DNA of 64,000 nt from contig OZ020590.1 in the NCBI GenBank assembly GCA_963971535.1, positions 149,557,680-149,621,679 of the forward strand, written 5' to 3'. The stretch is from Notolepis coatsorum. Lineage: Eukaryota; Chordata; Actinopteri; Aulopiformes; Paralepididae. Shown here piece after piece: positions 8,931-19,510 of the stretch. Below the pieces are notes generated by a model that saw only the letters and a program-made list of their open reading frames with translations, made no database searches and was not told the DNA's origin. Position 1 is the first letter of the stretch; every line of letters begins with the position of its first letter. The position numbers and the translations under genes were made by a program.

Positions 8931-10447
8931 TTAACAGGGACGGGGTTGAATGTGAACTAGATGAGGGAGGGAGGGACGTGAGTTTGTTTCTTCTCTGGTG
9001 TGAATCCTCATGTGTGTCTTTATATATGCCTTCAGAGTAAATCCTTTCCCACAAACTTCACAACTAAATGTTTTTCCCCCAGTATGAGTTCTGATATGTA
9101 CTTTTAAGGCATGTTTTGCACCAAATATTTTATCACACAGTGTGCAACTATAGGGCTTTTCCCCAGTATGGCATCTCATGTGTCTATTCAGGTGTCCCCG
9201 TGAAATATATCTTTTAGGACACAGGGTGCAACTATAGGGCTTTTCCTCAGTATGGCTTCTCATGTGTCTATTCAGGTGTCTCTGTGTAATATATCTTTTA
9301 GGACACAGGGTGCAACTATAGGGCTTTTCCCCAGTATGGCGTCTCATGTGTCTATTCAGGTGTCCCCGTGTAATATATCTTTTATGACACAGTGTGCAAC
9401 TATAGGGCTTTTCCCCAGTATGGCGTCTTATATGTTCTTTTAGGTGAGATTTTGTGTGGCTTCTCATATGTGCCTCCAAGAGTGTAATGGCAGTAAATGT
9501 CTTGCCACAAACAGTACATGTCCTGTGAGTTTGAAGGTGAAGTTTCAAGCTCTCTGTGGGTTCTAAATGTTTTCCACACAAACCACAGTCACTAGAATGG
9601 GCTTTAAGATGGGGCATTAAAGCTTTCCTATTAGGAAAACATTTCCCACACACTTCACAGCTCCAGGTCTCACATGGTATTTGGTTTGATAATTTCACCT
9701 CATGGGATGCAACCACAGAGCTCTTCAACTGGTTGCTGTTAGACAAACTCTGTCCTTTGTTTTTCTGTGTCTTCTTTGATGTCAGTGAGTTTAAACCAGG
9801 ATGAGGTTCACTAGTCTCCAGCCAATCATCACTGTCATCAGTATCAGTTCCAGAACAGTGTGAAGAGAGGAGCTGGCCATCTGTAGTTGGTTCTAAATCA
9901 CCAGCTGGATCTAAGTTACTGACTGGTTCTGATAATCCACAGTCCTCTCCATCAGGTTCTGTTTTCATCTGTTCTGTTGAGGTGCTGGCTAGAGGCTCCG
10001 TCTCTCTGTTTTCCTCAGTCTGGGTTTGGTTAAACCATGAGGACTGAGGTTTCTCTTCATCATGTTCACTCTTCACAGGGACAAGGTTGAAAGTGAACTT
10101 GATACCAGCCTCCTCCAGACCTTGAAGCTGCTCTCCCTCCTGACTGGTCCAGAGTTCCTCCTGTTCCTCTTTAATCTGTAGGAGCTCTGGGTCCTGGGTT
10201 TGGTTAAACCATGAGGACTGAGGTTTCTCTTCATCGTGTTCACTCTTCACAGGGACAGGGTTGAATGTGAACTTGATGATATCAGCCTCCTCCAGACCTT
10301 GAAGCTGCTCTCCCTCCGGACAGGTCCAGAGTTCCTCCTGTTCCTCTTTCATCTGTAGGAGCTCTGGCTGCTCCTGGCTCAGACTGGGGCTCCACTCCTG
10401 CTGTTCAGGGGGAACCTCCTCTTCACAGACAGAGAGCTGTGGGGGGT
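8931..10447 (-). CDS. C2H2 zinc-finger protein, last coding exon (unit 1)
   Basis: This is a last exon of a teleost poly-zinc-finger protein, presumably a nuclear DNA-binding regulator. A polypyrimidine tract and AG acceptor on the minus strand (plus 10,448-10,449) suggest that coding enters in phase 1 with '(D)[16 protein letters not shown]'; the in-frame Met just upstream is intronic. Two acidic repeats with 'KEEQEELWT...[11 protein letters not shown]' follow, containing VKSE motifs that fit a sumoylation consensus. A Ser/Thr/Asp-rich linker leads to the fingers: three divergent ones ([24 protein letters not shown]), a half finger ([11 protein letters not shown]) left by a 48-bp in-frame deletion, four with TGEKPYSC-type linkers, and a final CEVCGKGF finger. 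The first exon of the gene is not recognisable in the window, so I cannot tell whether it is expressed. Confidence 0.85.
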
Positions 10448-10527
10448 CTGGAGGGAGGCAGAATAATAACATGAATAGTTGTAATTGCTGTCACCATTGG
10501 AAAGCCACCCATTTTAAGAATTCACAC

Positions 10528-11032
10528 ATGTTCTTCCTGTGCCCCAGGACAGTTCAGTCAGTATGTTCTTCCTGTGCCCCAGGACAGTTCAGTCAGTATG
10601 TTCTTCCTGAGGACAGTTCAGTCAGTATGTTCTTCCTGTGCTCCAGGACAGTTCAGTCAGTATGTTCTTCCTGTGCCCCAGGACAGTTCAGTCAGTATGT
10701 TCTTCCTGTGCGCCAGGACAGTTCAGTCAGTATGTTCTTCCTGTGCCCCAGGACAGTTCAGTCAGTATGTTCTTCCTGTGTCTCAGGACAGTTCAGTCAG
10801 CATGTTCTTCCTGTGTCTCAGGACAGTTCAGTCAGTATGTTCTTCCTCAGTATGTACTGACATACTGACTGAACTGTCCTGGAGCACAGGATGAACATAC
10901 TGACTGAACTGTCCTCAGGAAGAACATACTGACTGAACTGTCCTGGGGCACAGGAAGAACATACTGACTGAACTGTCCTGGAGCACAGGAAGAACATACT
11001 GACTGAACTGTCCTGGAGCACAGGAAGAACAT
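10528..11032. repeat. 35-bp minisatellite in palindromic arrangement
   Basis: About nine 35-bp units (core TTCTTCCTGTGCCCCAGGAC) on the plus strand (10,528-10,838) are followed by about five units in inverted orientation (10,860-11,032). Both arms include a shortened unit lacking the TGTGCCCC part. The array begins about 80 bp upstream of the zinc-finger exon's acceptor, so it would be intronic. Units 2 and 3 have only five direct units. Confidence 0.92.
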
Positions 11033-11089
11033 AGATGGTGAAAAAACTAGGTAGTTCACTATGACATAAATGACGCAACATAGATTTTC

Positions 11090-11235
11090 ATGACATTTCT
11101 GACATACAGGTATACAGTACTGTTACATTTGTGACATACAAGATATGCAAATATACAGTAGTTAAACAGAGATCTTAACAGAAAATATATACATACGAGG
11201 GGGATGGAAACTGTACATTAGGAGGGAGTGGGTGG
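11090..11235 (-). mobile_element. Degenerate LINE-L 3' UTR piece
   Basis: Sequence such as 'GACATACAGGTATACAGTAC' and 'GAAACTGTACATTAGGAGGG' matches the LINE-L 3' UTR in reverse. No coding part is attached. Confidence 0.55.
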
Positions 11236-11522
11236 GAGGGGACATGTGTATTGTGAATTGTGTATTGTGAAAGCCAAGGTAGGTGATTCAATAACGTTAC
11301 TAGATCAACTGATCTTTACATTCGAATTTTTTTTCAAATAGTCTACTAGTACAAATGTTTGGATCAAAATGCTGATCGGTACTTTGGTAGTTCGTTCCGG
11401 CGGGAGAGGAGAGGAGAGGGGGTGTTTGCCTCCTTTCCTGCGTTGTAAACATTCAGTATCTCCAAAATGGTCGACTTCCGGTTTGATGACGCGCCGTGAA
11501 AACGCTTGCGTACTACAACATG
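11236..11522. promoter_or_regulatory. Candidate promoter-like fragment upstream of zinc-finger exon
   Basis: This short stretch lacks repeats and is locally GC-richer. It holds a CCAAAATGG motif, an ETS-type ACTTCCGG and TGACGCG within about 35 bp (11,466-11,500), next to a GAGAGG-rich run. It lies upstream of the minus-strand zinc-finger exon and is cut at its far side by a LINE-L tail. A promoter or 5' UTR exon is possible but not shown; I found no counterpart in units 2 and 3. Confidence 0.25.
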
Positions 11523-11588
11523 TTTGATTGATTGATTGAAAACTTTATTAACAGATTGCAGAATGGGTACAATACAGTACAGCTCAAT
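11523..11588 (-). mobile_element. LINE-L 3' tail, inverted
   Basis: (TGATT)n followed by 'CTTTATTAACAGATTGCAG' is the reverse of the LINE-L 3' end. It abuts the 5' side of a plus-strand LINE-L reverse-transcriptase piece, so the LINE-L locus 11,523-16,260 carries inverted tails at both ends. Confidence 0.8.
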
Positions 11589-11842
11589 ACAGGCAACTAC
11601 CGCCCTGTTTCTATTCTTACCTCCATCTCGAAAGTCATGGAGAAAATAGTCTACGAACAGGTCGAAAAGTACCTGGCGGAAAAAAACCTAATCTACGAAT
11701 TCCAATCTGGCTTCAGAACGTCCCACTCCACTGACACATGCCTCCTCTATTTGAACGACCACATCAAACAAGAGGTGGACGCTGGCAAATACTGCGGCAT
11801 GGTCATGCTGGACCTACAAAAGGCCTTCGACACTGTCAATCC
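11589..11842 (+). mobile_element. LINE-L reverse transcriptase, part 1 (interrupted)
   Basis: It reads 'NYRPVSILTSISKVMEKIVY' through 'MLDLQKAFDTVN' in an open frame, then is interrupted by a LINE-R insertion. The coding continues at 14,739. Confidence 0.88.
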
Positions 11843-14738
11843 CAACTAACGTGAAGGAACTATCCAACCACTGCTCCCCAGAACTGGAATATATAACCAT
11901 CAAGTGTCGTCCTTTCTTCCTCCCGAGGGAGTTAACGGCGATCGTCCTGGTCGGAGTGTATATTCCACCGCAAGCTGAAGCCAGCAACAAGGTTGCGCTC
12001 TCCAGACTACACGACGAGGTAAATAAAATCCAAGAGGCGAATGTTAACGCCGCCATTTTAGTTCTGGGAGATTTCAATAGCGCCAATCTGAGAAAGGTAT
12101 TACCTGACTTCTATCAGCATGTGACTTGCAACACCAGAGGCGGTAACATCCTAGATCACTGTTACACGCAATTTAAAGGTGGCTACAAGGCTCATTCTGA
12201 TAGTGGCTTCGGTAAGTCAGATCACGCATCAATTTTTCTTACACCGAAGTACAGACAGAAAATTAAAAGTACTCCCGTGGTCTCGCGAGAGGTGCAGAAA
12301 TGGGATGTGACGTCAGAGGATACGATCCGGTCAGTGTTTCACAACACAGACTGGAATGTGTTCCGCGACACAGATAACATTAATGCCTACACGGAGACAG
12401 TGCTGGACTATGTCTGTACTAGGGTGAAAGAAACAATCCCCACTACCAAAATGAAAGTTTACCCAAATCAAAAACCCTGGGTAGACAAATCCGTCCGTGA
12501 AGCTCTGAGAGAGCGCACCAAAGCATACAACGACGGCCTAGAGGCAGGCAACATGAATGACCACAAGGTGGCGCGATACAACGTAAGGAGGACTGTGTCA
12601 GAGGCCAAACGACGCTACAGGGATAAAATTGAACTCCAGTTTGAACAAGCTGACTCTAGAGCTATGTGGCAGGGGCTCAAAACGATGACAGACTACAAAG
12701 GCGCCTCCCTCAAACTGAACAGTGACATCTCCTTAGCAAATGACCTCAATACCTTCTATGCGAGGTTTGATGCTGGTAATAACAACACCAGCTCACAAGC
12801 CTCGGCAATGGGGGGGGGGGGGTCGGCTGCTGATGGAGGCGCAGTGTTCAGGGTAACAGAGCATGAGGTGAGGCGGACCTTTAAAAAAGTGAATATCAGG
12901 AAGGCAGCAGGTCCAGACGGCATCCCCGGCCGCGTCCTAAAAGTCTGTGCCGACCAACTGGCCCCAGTATTCACTGACATATTTAACCTGTCCTTAGAAC
13001 AGGCTGTCATCCCCACCTGCCTGAAGAAGTCCACTATTATCCCTGTACCCAAAAAATCCAAGCCTGCTTGCCTCAACGACTACCGCCCTGTAGCTCTCAC
13101 CTCCATAGCCATGAAGTGCTTCGAGAAGCTAGTAAAGGGCTACATCTGCTCCTCCCTCCCCATCAACATGGACCCCCTGCAATTTGCATACCGCCCCAAC
13201 AGGTCCACGGAGGACGCCATATCCCATGTGCTGCACACAGCAGCATCACACCTGGACAAGAGGCAGGGGAACTATGTGAGAATGCTATTCATCGACTACA
13301 GCTCGGCATTCAATACCATAGTCCCCTCCATACTCATAGCCAAGCTCAGGGACCTGGGCTTGGGCTATGACCTCTGCCAGTGGGTCTTGGACTTCCTGAC
13401 TGGCAGACCCCAGGTGGTGAGAGCAGGCAACTGCACCTCCTCATCCATCACCCTCAACATAGGGGCCCCCCAGGGCTGTGTTCTGAGTCCCCTCCTCTAC
13501 TCCCTGTACACACACGACTGTGTGGCTCAGCGGAGTAGCAATACAATCGTCAAATTTGCTGACGACACAGTGGTGGTGGGCCTGATCTCTGCCAACGACG
13601 AGAGGGCCTACCTGGAAGAGGTCAAGGTCCTGGCGGGATGGTGCCAGGAAAACAGCCTCTCCCTGAACGTCAGCAAAACAAAGGAGATGATTGTGGACTT
13701 CAGGAGGTCGGGGGTCAAGGACTACAGCCCCCTCAGCATCGACGGGGCACCGGTTGAGAGAGTCAACAGCTTCAAGTACCTCGGAGCCTACATATCCGAG
13801 GACTTGACATGGACCACACACATTAACAGTGTGGTGAAGAAGGCACGACAACGCCTCTACTTCCTCAGGCGCCTAAGGAAGTTCCAAGTCAGCCAGAAGA
13901 TCCTTAAGAACTTCTACTCATGTACAATAGAGAGCATCTTGACCGGCAACATCACCTCCTGGTTTGGGAATAGCACTGCAAAAGACCAAAGCAGACTACA
14001 AAGAGTGACACGTTCAGCCGAACACACAATTGGAGGGGGGCTCCCCACCCTCCAGAACATTTACTACAAGCGTTGCAAGGGGAAGGCTAAGAGAATTATT
14101 AAGGACTCGAGCCACCCGAACAACTGCCTCTTTGAACTGCTGCCGTCAGGCAAGCGATACAGGAGTCTCAAGGCGAGCACAGAAAGACTCAGAAGTAGCT
14201 TCTATCCCCAGGCCATCAGGCTGCTAAACGAACAATGAATGAACACTACACAACAACAACCACCAAACACACATAGCACACACATCCACACGCACACACT
14301 CACTTTAAACAAACACACTGTAGCACCCACTCCACACACTTTATAGCACACACCCACTTTAAACAAACACACTGTAGCACCCACTCCCCACACTTTATAT
14401 TTATGGATGAAGGATTGCACTACAACTCGTACACCTTACTGTAAATTGTACCTAAAATTGTACCTCATCCCATTTCTGCTTTGCACTAGATAGTACTGTA
14501 CATTAGTACACTGCATAGTATTGTGTATTGTATATTATATGGTAACTCAGAACATTGTACATATGTCTATACCGAACACTGTGACCTCATTTTCTTCTTC
14601 TAAATTCATGCTATATTATGTTATTATGTTATTTGATACTATCTTGTCTAGCACAGTCTCTGGAGCGTAACAGTAAGAAGCATTTTGTATGAAAGTATTC
14701 TGTACTTCTGTATGACAACTATTAAAGAACTTGAACTT
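11843..14738 (+). mobile_element. LINE-R (CR1/Rex1-like group) inserted in LINE-L
   Basis: This is a 5'-truncated non-LTR retrotransposon with an open frame from 11,851 to 14,238 (about 795 codons). It begins inside the endonuclease domain: the C-terminal endonuclease motifs 'VLGDFN' and 'KSDHASIFL' are present, the N-terminal catalytic part is absent. The reverse transcriptase follows with 'KAAGPDGIPG', 'NDYRPVALTS', 'FIDYSSAFNTI', 'GAPQGCVLSPLLY' and the catalytic 'FADDTVVVG'. The codon at 11,851 is GTG, so there is no true initiator. The 3' UTR has CACACA-rich sequence and ends 'AAAGAACTTGAACTTG', resembling the short ACTTG repeats at other LINE-R ends. The RT frame is intact, indicating a young copy, but without a full endonuclease it should not retrotranspose by itself. 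Confidence 0.85.
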
Positions 14739-16260
14739 GAATCACTCCATTCTAATGGACAAGCTAAAAGCAATTGGTTTTGATAGCCTATCAGTGAGCT
14801 GGATGCAATCCTACCTGGAGGGGAGAGAACAGATGGTAGAGGTAAACGGTACTCTATCCCCCCCCCTCACAGTGAGCTGTGGTGTTCCACAAGGAAGCAT
14901 ACTAGGACCGCTACTCTTCCTAATTTATGCAAATGACATGTCGTCAGCCTGTGACTGCAACTTGTTCCTGTTTGCGGACGACTCAGCCCTGCTGGTCTCT
15001 GACTAGAACAAATTGCAGGTTGAAAAAACCCTCAGCACGGAACTAGGCAAAATCTGCATATGGCTCGCTGATAACAAACTATCATTACACATGGGCAAAA
15101 CAGAGTCCATTCTCTTCGGTTCAAATAACAAACTCAGCAAGACCGACGGCTTCTCAGTTACAGTGGGTGACAATATTGTCACAAGGAAAGACGAAATTAC
15201 CTACCTGGGTTCCATCCTAGAGGCAAATCTTTCCTGTGACAAAATGGCATCCAATGTAATAAAAAAAGTCAACCAACGAACTAGATTCTTGTACCGGATC
15301 TCCTCTCTGGTAAACAAGAATACCCTGAAGACTCTGGCAGGAGCACTCATTCAAGGGTACTATGACTATGCGTGCACCTCATGGTACCAAAGCACCTCAA
15401 AGGCGCTTAAAACAAAATTACAAACATCACAAAACAAACTGGTCAGACTACTACTTGACCTGAACCCCAGAACCCACCTCACCCCTGCCCACTTTGCCAA
15501 CCTAGGATGGCTTAGAGTAGACGACAGAGTACAGCAACTTGCAATGGGCCTGGTCTACAAGATACACTATACGACCGGGGTGCCCATGTACATGTCAAAA
15601 TACTTCCCAAAGGTCAGTGAATACCACAACCACTACACCAGAGGAAGCTCAACAAATCATGTTAAACCCAGATTCGGCTCAAACAAGGGACTAAACACGT
15701 TTCGCAATTATGCCACAACAATGTGGAACGCCCTACCCAAAGCTGTAAAGGAATGTGAATCCCTGCCCACATTCAAAACCGCCCTTAAAGAGCACCTACG
15801 GGAGGCTGCAATTGGAAACTGGCCACCGTAAATGCCCAAAACCCCCACCACCTCCTAATAGACAGTCTCCTCCCCACCGCATGTATATATTCCCTCCCCG
15901 CCGTATGTATATTTCCCTCCCACCCACCCACCCCCTCCTAATGTACAGTCCCCTCCCCATCATATGTATATACTCTGTCAGGATCTAGGGGTAACAGTAC
16001 TGTATATTTGAATACCGCCTATGTCACAAATGTATCAGTACCAAATACATATATGTCCCTATGCCATAAATGTCATGTATGTTGTGTATGTCATAAATGT
16101 CTATATGAATTGAAAATGGGGGACCCTGATGGAAACAAGACAAACGTCTTTCTCAGGTCTGCATCCCCTTAACAATTGTATGTATTGAGCCGTACTGTAT
16201 TGTACCCATTCTGCAATCTGTTAAATAAAGTTTTCATTCATTCATTCATTCATTCATTCA
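14739..16260 (+). mobile_element. LINE-L reverse transcriptase part 2 and 3' UTR, (ATTC)n tail
   Basis: This resumes 'NHSILMDKLKAIGFDSL' exactly where part 1 stopped. It includes 'CGVPQGSILGPLLFLIYAND', the catalytic 'FADDSALLV', a TAG stop at 15,004-15,006 in place of a Lys/Glu-type codon, and the remaining C-terminus to 'REAAIGNWPP' at 15,831. The 3' UTR ends 'CTGCAATCTGTTAAATAAAG' with an (ATTC)n tail. The in-frame stop would truncate the enzyme just after the catalytic block. Confidence 0.87.
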
Positions 16261-16261
16261 T

Positions 16262-17372
16262 TCACACACAATTGTTAAGGGGATGCAGACCAGAGAAAGA
16301 CTTTCGTCTTGTTTACATCAGGGTCCCCCATTTTCAATTCATCAGGACATATATGACACACACATACAGATAGTCAGTACTGCTACATCTATACATTTAT
16401 GACATACCAGATTTGCAAATACAGTACTGTTTGTGATACAAAAGGAGTCAAGAAAAGGGAGTATATACATTTGACGTAGAAACTGTACACTGGAGGAGGT
16501 TGGGTGGGGTTGTGTGGGGGGGGGTTGGGTTAGGTACATTGGGATATTGACAACCATACTGGGTAATTTACATTGGAGGTGGTTGGGGGGGGGGGAGAAA
16601 CACTGTATAAACAAGCAAAACTGTACATTGGGGGGGGGGGGGGGGGGAGACACTGTACAAACAAGCAAAATTGTACATTGGACTATTGACAAAACCATAC
16701 TAGGTAAATGACTGTACATTGGAGGGGGTTGGGTTAGGACATTTACAGGGGCCAGTTTTGAATTGCAGTCTCCCGTAGGTGTCCCTTGAGATTGGTTTTG
16801 AAAGTGGGTAGTGATCCACATTCCTTTACAGCTTTGGGTAGGGCGTTCCACATTGATGTGGCATAATTGCGAAACGTGTTTAGTCCCTTATTTGAGCCGA
16901 ATCTGGGTTGAACATGATTTGTGGAGCTCCCTCTGGTGTTGTGATCGTGGTATTCACTGACCTTTGGGAAGTATTTTGACATGTACATGGGTACCTTGGT
17001 CGTGTAGTGTATCTTGTAGACCAGGCCCATTGCAAGTTGCTGTACTCTGTCGTCTACTCTAAGCCATCCTAGGTTGTCAAAGTGGGCAGGGGTGAGGTGG
17101 GTTCTAGGAGTAAGGTCAAGCAGTAGTCTGACCAGTTTGTTTTGAGATGTTTGTAATTTTGTTTTTAGCGCCTTTGAGGTGCTTTGGTACCATGAGGTGC
17201 AAGCATAGTCCTAGTACCCTTGAATGAGTGCTCCTGCCAGAGTCTTCAGGGTATTCCTGTTTACCAGAGAGGAGATCCGGTACAAGAATCGAGTTCTTTG
17301 GTTGACTTTTTTTTATTACATTGGATGCCATTTTGTCACAGGAGAGATTAGCCTCTAGGATGGAACGTCTAG
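16262..17372 (-). mobile_element. LINE-L 3' part, tail-to-tail with preceding copy
   Basis: Reversed LINE-L: the 3' UTR lies at the left, then the C-terminal coding region (16,743-17,372), which is broken by frameshifts and truncated at 'YLGSILEANLSCDKM'. The 3' UTR contains a 19-base G run at 16,630-16,648. Its tail directly meets the tail of the plus-strand LINE-L at 16,260. Confidence 0.85.
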
Positions 17373-17740
17373 ACATGTGTATGGCTGGGAGCTTTATACA
17401 ATTAACTTACACTAAACCAAAATCAAATCAAAACATTACTTAAAACAGAAATGGTAAACTAGCGTCACATGCTGAACAGAGCAGGAAATGCCACAGTGCA
17501 TAGAGTTAGCAGGTAAATTAATTTACATTGATAAACAAAATATGCATGGAGCCACATACCTGCAGAAGACACATAAAACAACACCGCTGGAGTCTTCTGG
17601 TCGCTGCACATCTTGCATACCTACATGTACAAAATTAAACAATTCATTCGTTTTTTCACCAGAATAATAATAATAACGCAGAGAACAGAGAATGGAATCT
17701 GCATGGAATGGCCGTAGCAATAATTGCGACATTTAACCTG
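17373..17740. other. Shared spacer, no gene recognised
   Basis: Non-coding sequence also present in unit 2 (37,861-37,995 and 38,514-38,757) and unit 3 (53,183-53,310 and 53,848-54,084). It includes 'GCACATCTTGCATACCTACA' and a short (AAT)n run. No function recognised. Confidence 0.5.
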
Positions 17741-18797
17741 AATGAATGAATGAATGAAAACTTTATTTAACAGATTGCAGAATGGGTACAATACAGTACG
17801 GCTCAATACATACAATTGTTAAGGGGATGCAGACCTGAGAAAGACGTTTGTCTTGTTTCCATCAGGGTCCCCCATTTTCAATTCATATAGACATATATGA
17901 CATACATGACATACAGATAGTCAGTACTGCTACATCTATACATTTATGACATACCAGATTTGCAAATACAGTACTGTTTGTGATACAGAGGGAGTCAAGA
18001 AAAGGGAGTATATACATTTGACGTAGAAACTGTACATTGGAGGAGGTTGGGTGGGGGGGGTTGGGTACATTGGGATATTGACAACCATACTGGGTAATTT
18101 ACATTGGAGGTGGTTGGGGGGGGGGGGGGGGGGGGGGGGCGGGGGGCACACTGTATAAACAAGTAACACTGTACATTGAGGGGGGGGGGGGGGAGGAGAC
18201 ACTGTACAAACAAACACAATTGTACCTTGAACTATTGACAAAACCATACTAGGTAAATGACTGTACATTGGAGGGGGTTGGGTTAGGATATTTACAGGGG
18301 CCAGTGTTGAATTGCAGTCTCCCGTAGGTGTCCCTTGAGAGAGGTTTTGGGTAGGGCGTTCCACATTGATGTGGCATAATTGCGAAACGTGTTTAGTCCC
18401 TTATTTGAGCCGAATCTGGGTTTAACATGATTTGTGGAGCTCCCTCTGGTGTTGTGATCGTGGTATTCACTGACCTTTGGGAAGTATTTTGACATGTACA
18501 TGGGTACCTTGGTCGTGTAGTGTATCTTGTAGACCAGGCCCATTGCAAGTTGTTGTACTCTGTCGTCTACTCTAAGCCATCCTAGGTTGTCAAAGTGGGC
18601 AGGGGTGAGGTGGGTTCTAGGAGTAAGGTCAAGCAGTAGTCTGACCAGTTTGTTTTGAGATGTTTGTAATTTTGTTTTTAGCGCCTTTGAGGTGCTTTGG
18701 TACCATGAGGTGCAAGCATAGTCGTAGTACCCCTGAATGAGTGCTCCTGCCAGAGTCTTCAGGGTGTTCTTGTTTACCAGAGAGGAGATCCGGTACC
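17741..18797 (-). mobile_element. LINE-L insertion specific to unit 1
   Basis: A reversed LINE-L with an (AATG)n tail at its left end, 3' UTR and C-terminal coding region (18,292-18,795, ending inside 'YRISSLVNKNTLKTL'). Units 2 and 3 show the uninterrupted site 'CATTTAACCTACCTATAAAA', with ACCT as the likely duplication. It includes a 24-base G run at 18,116-18,139. Confidence 0.88.
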
Positions 18798-19055
18798 TAC
18801 CTATAAAACTAGAACTAGTGGTCAAATTAGCACAAATGTCATAAAACCATGTAATAAAATGAACGTTAAGCATTATGTATTACAAGTTCAAACTTAAATG
18901 AGTTACATTTAGCAGAAACGAGTGAACTGAAGCACCTCCCCTCAGTAGAGAGTGGGTACGGCATCACAACAGGAACTGACAGCGCGATATGCAATGAGGT
19001 GGTGCGACAGGATCTCACTGCCACCTAGTGGTAGCTGTTGTTACTGTATGTACTG
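18798..19055. other. Shared spacer, no gene recognised
   Basis: The same sequence lies at 38,758-39,020 in unit 2. In unit 3 its second half is replaced by different sequence (about 54,178-54,295). Confidence 0.5.
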
Positions 19056-19143
19056 TGTGGATTGATTGAATTGATTGATTGAAAACTTTATTAACAGATT
19101 GCTGAATGGGTACAATACAGTACAGCTCAATACACACAATTGT

Positions 19144-19225
<82 letters not shown>

Positions 19226-19510
19226 GTAAGTAAGTAAGTAAGTAAGTATTTATAAAGCACCTTTCATACATGTTATGTAGCTCAAAGTGCATGCAGACCA
19301 GAGAAAGACTTTCGTCTTGTTTACATCGGGGTCCCCGATTTTCAATTCATCAGGACATATATGACATACATGACATACAGATAGACAGTACTGCTACATC
19401 TATACATTTATGACATACCAGATTTGCAAATACAGTACTGTTTGTGATACAAAAGAGTCCAGAAAAGAGAGTATATACATTTGATGTAAAAACTGTACAT
19501 TGGGGGCGCC
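19056..19510 (-). mobile_element. LINE-L 3' UTR, interrupted by (TAAG)n element
   Basis: A reversed LINE-L tail and 3' UTR. Between about 19,144 and 19,290 it is interrupted by a (TAAG)n array and 'TATTTATAAAGCACCTTTCA', which resembles the 3' end of another L2-dependent element in reverse. Unit 3 has the same interruption (54,430-54,540); unit 2 lacks it. Confidence 0.8.
19144..19248. repeat. (TAAG)n microsatellite
   Basis: About 26 tetranucleotides with one slip. The unit 3 array is shorter (about 16). Confidence 0.95.

Noticed and set aside
10448-10472. ATG at 10,470-10,472 as start of the zinc-finger protein
   Set aside because: It lies in a polypyrimidine tract directly before an AG acceptor, and the same happens in all three units; the real start must be in an upstream exon.
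10471-11081. Frames reading SSVSMFFLC/RTVQSVCSS on both strands
   Set aside because: Translations of the 35-bp minisatellite.
19015-19260. Frame reading LLTYLLTYLLTY
   Set aside because: Translation of the (TAAG)n microsatellite.
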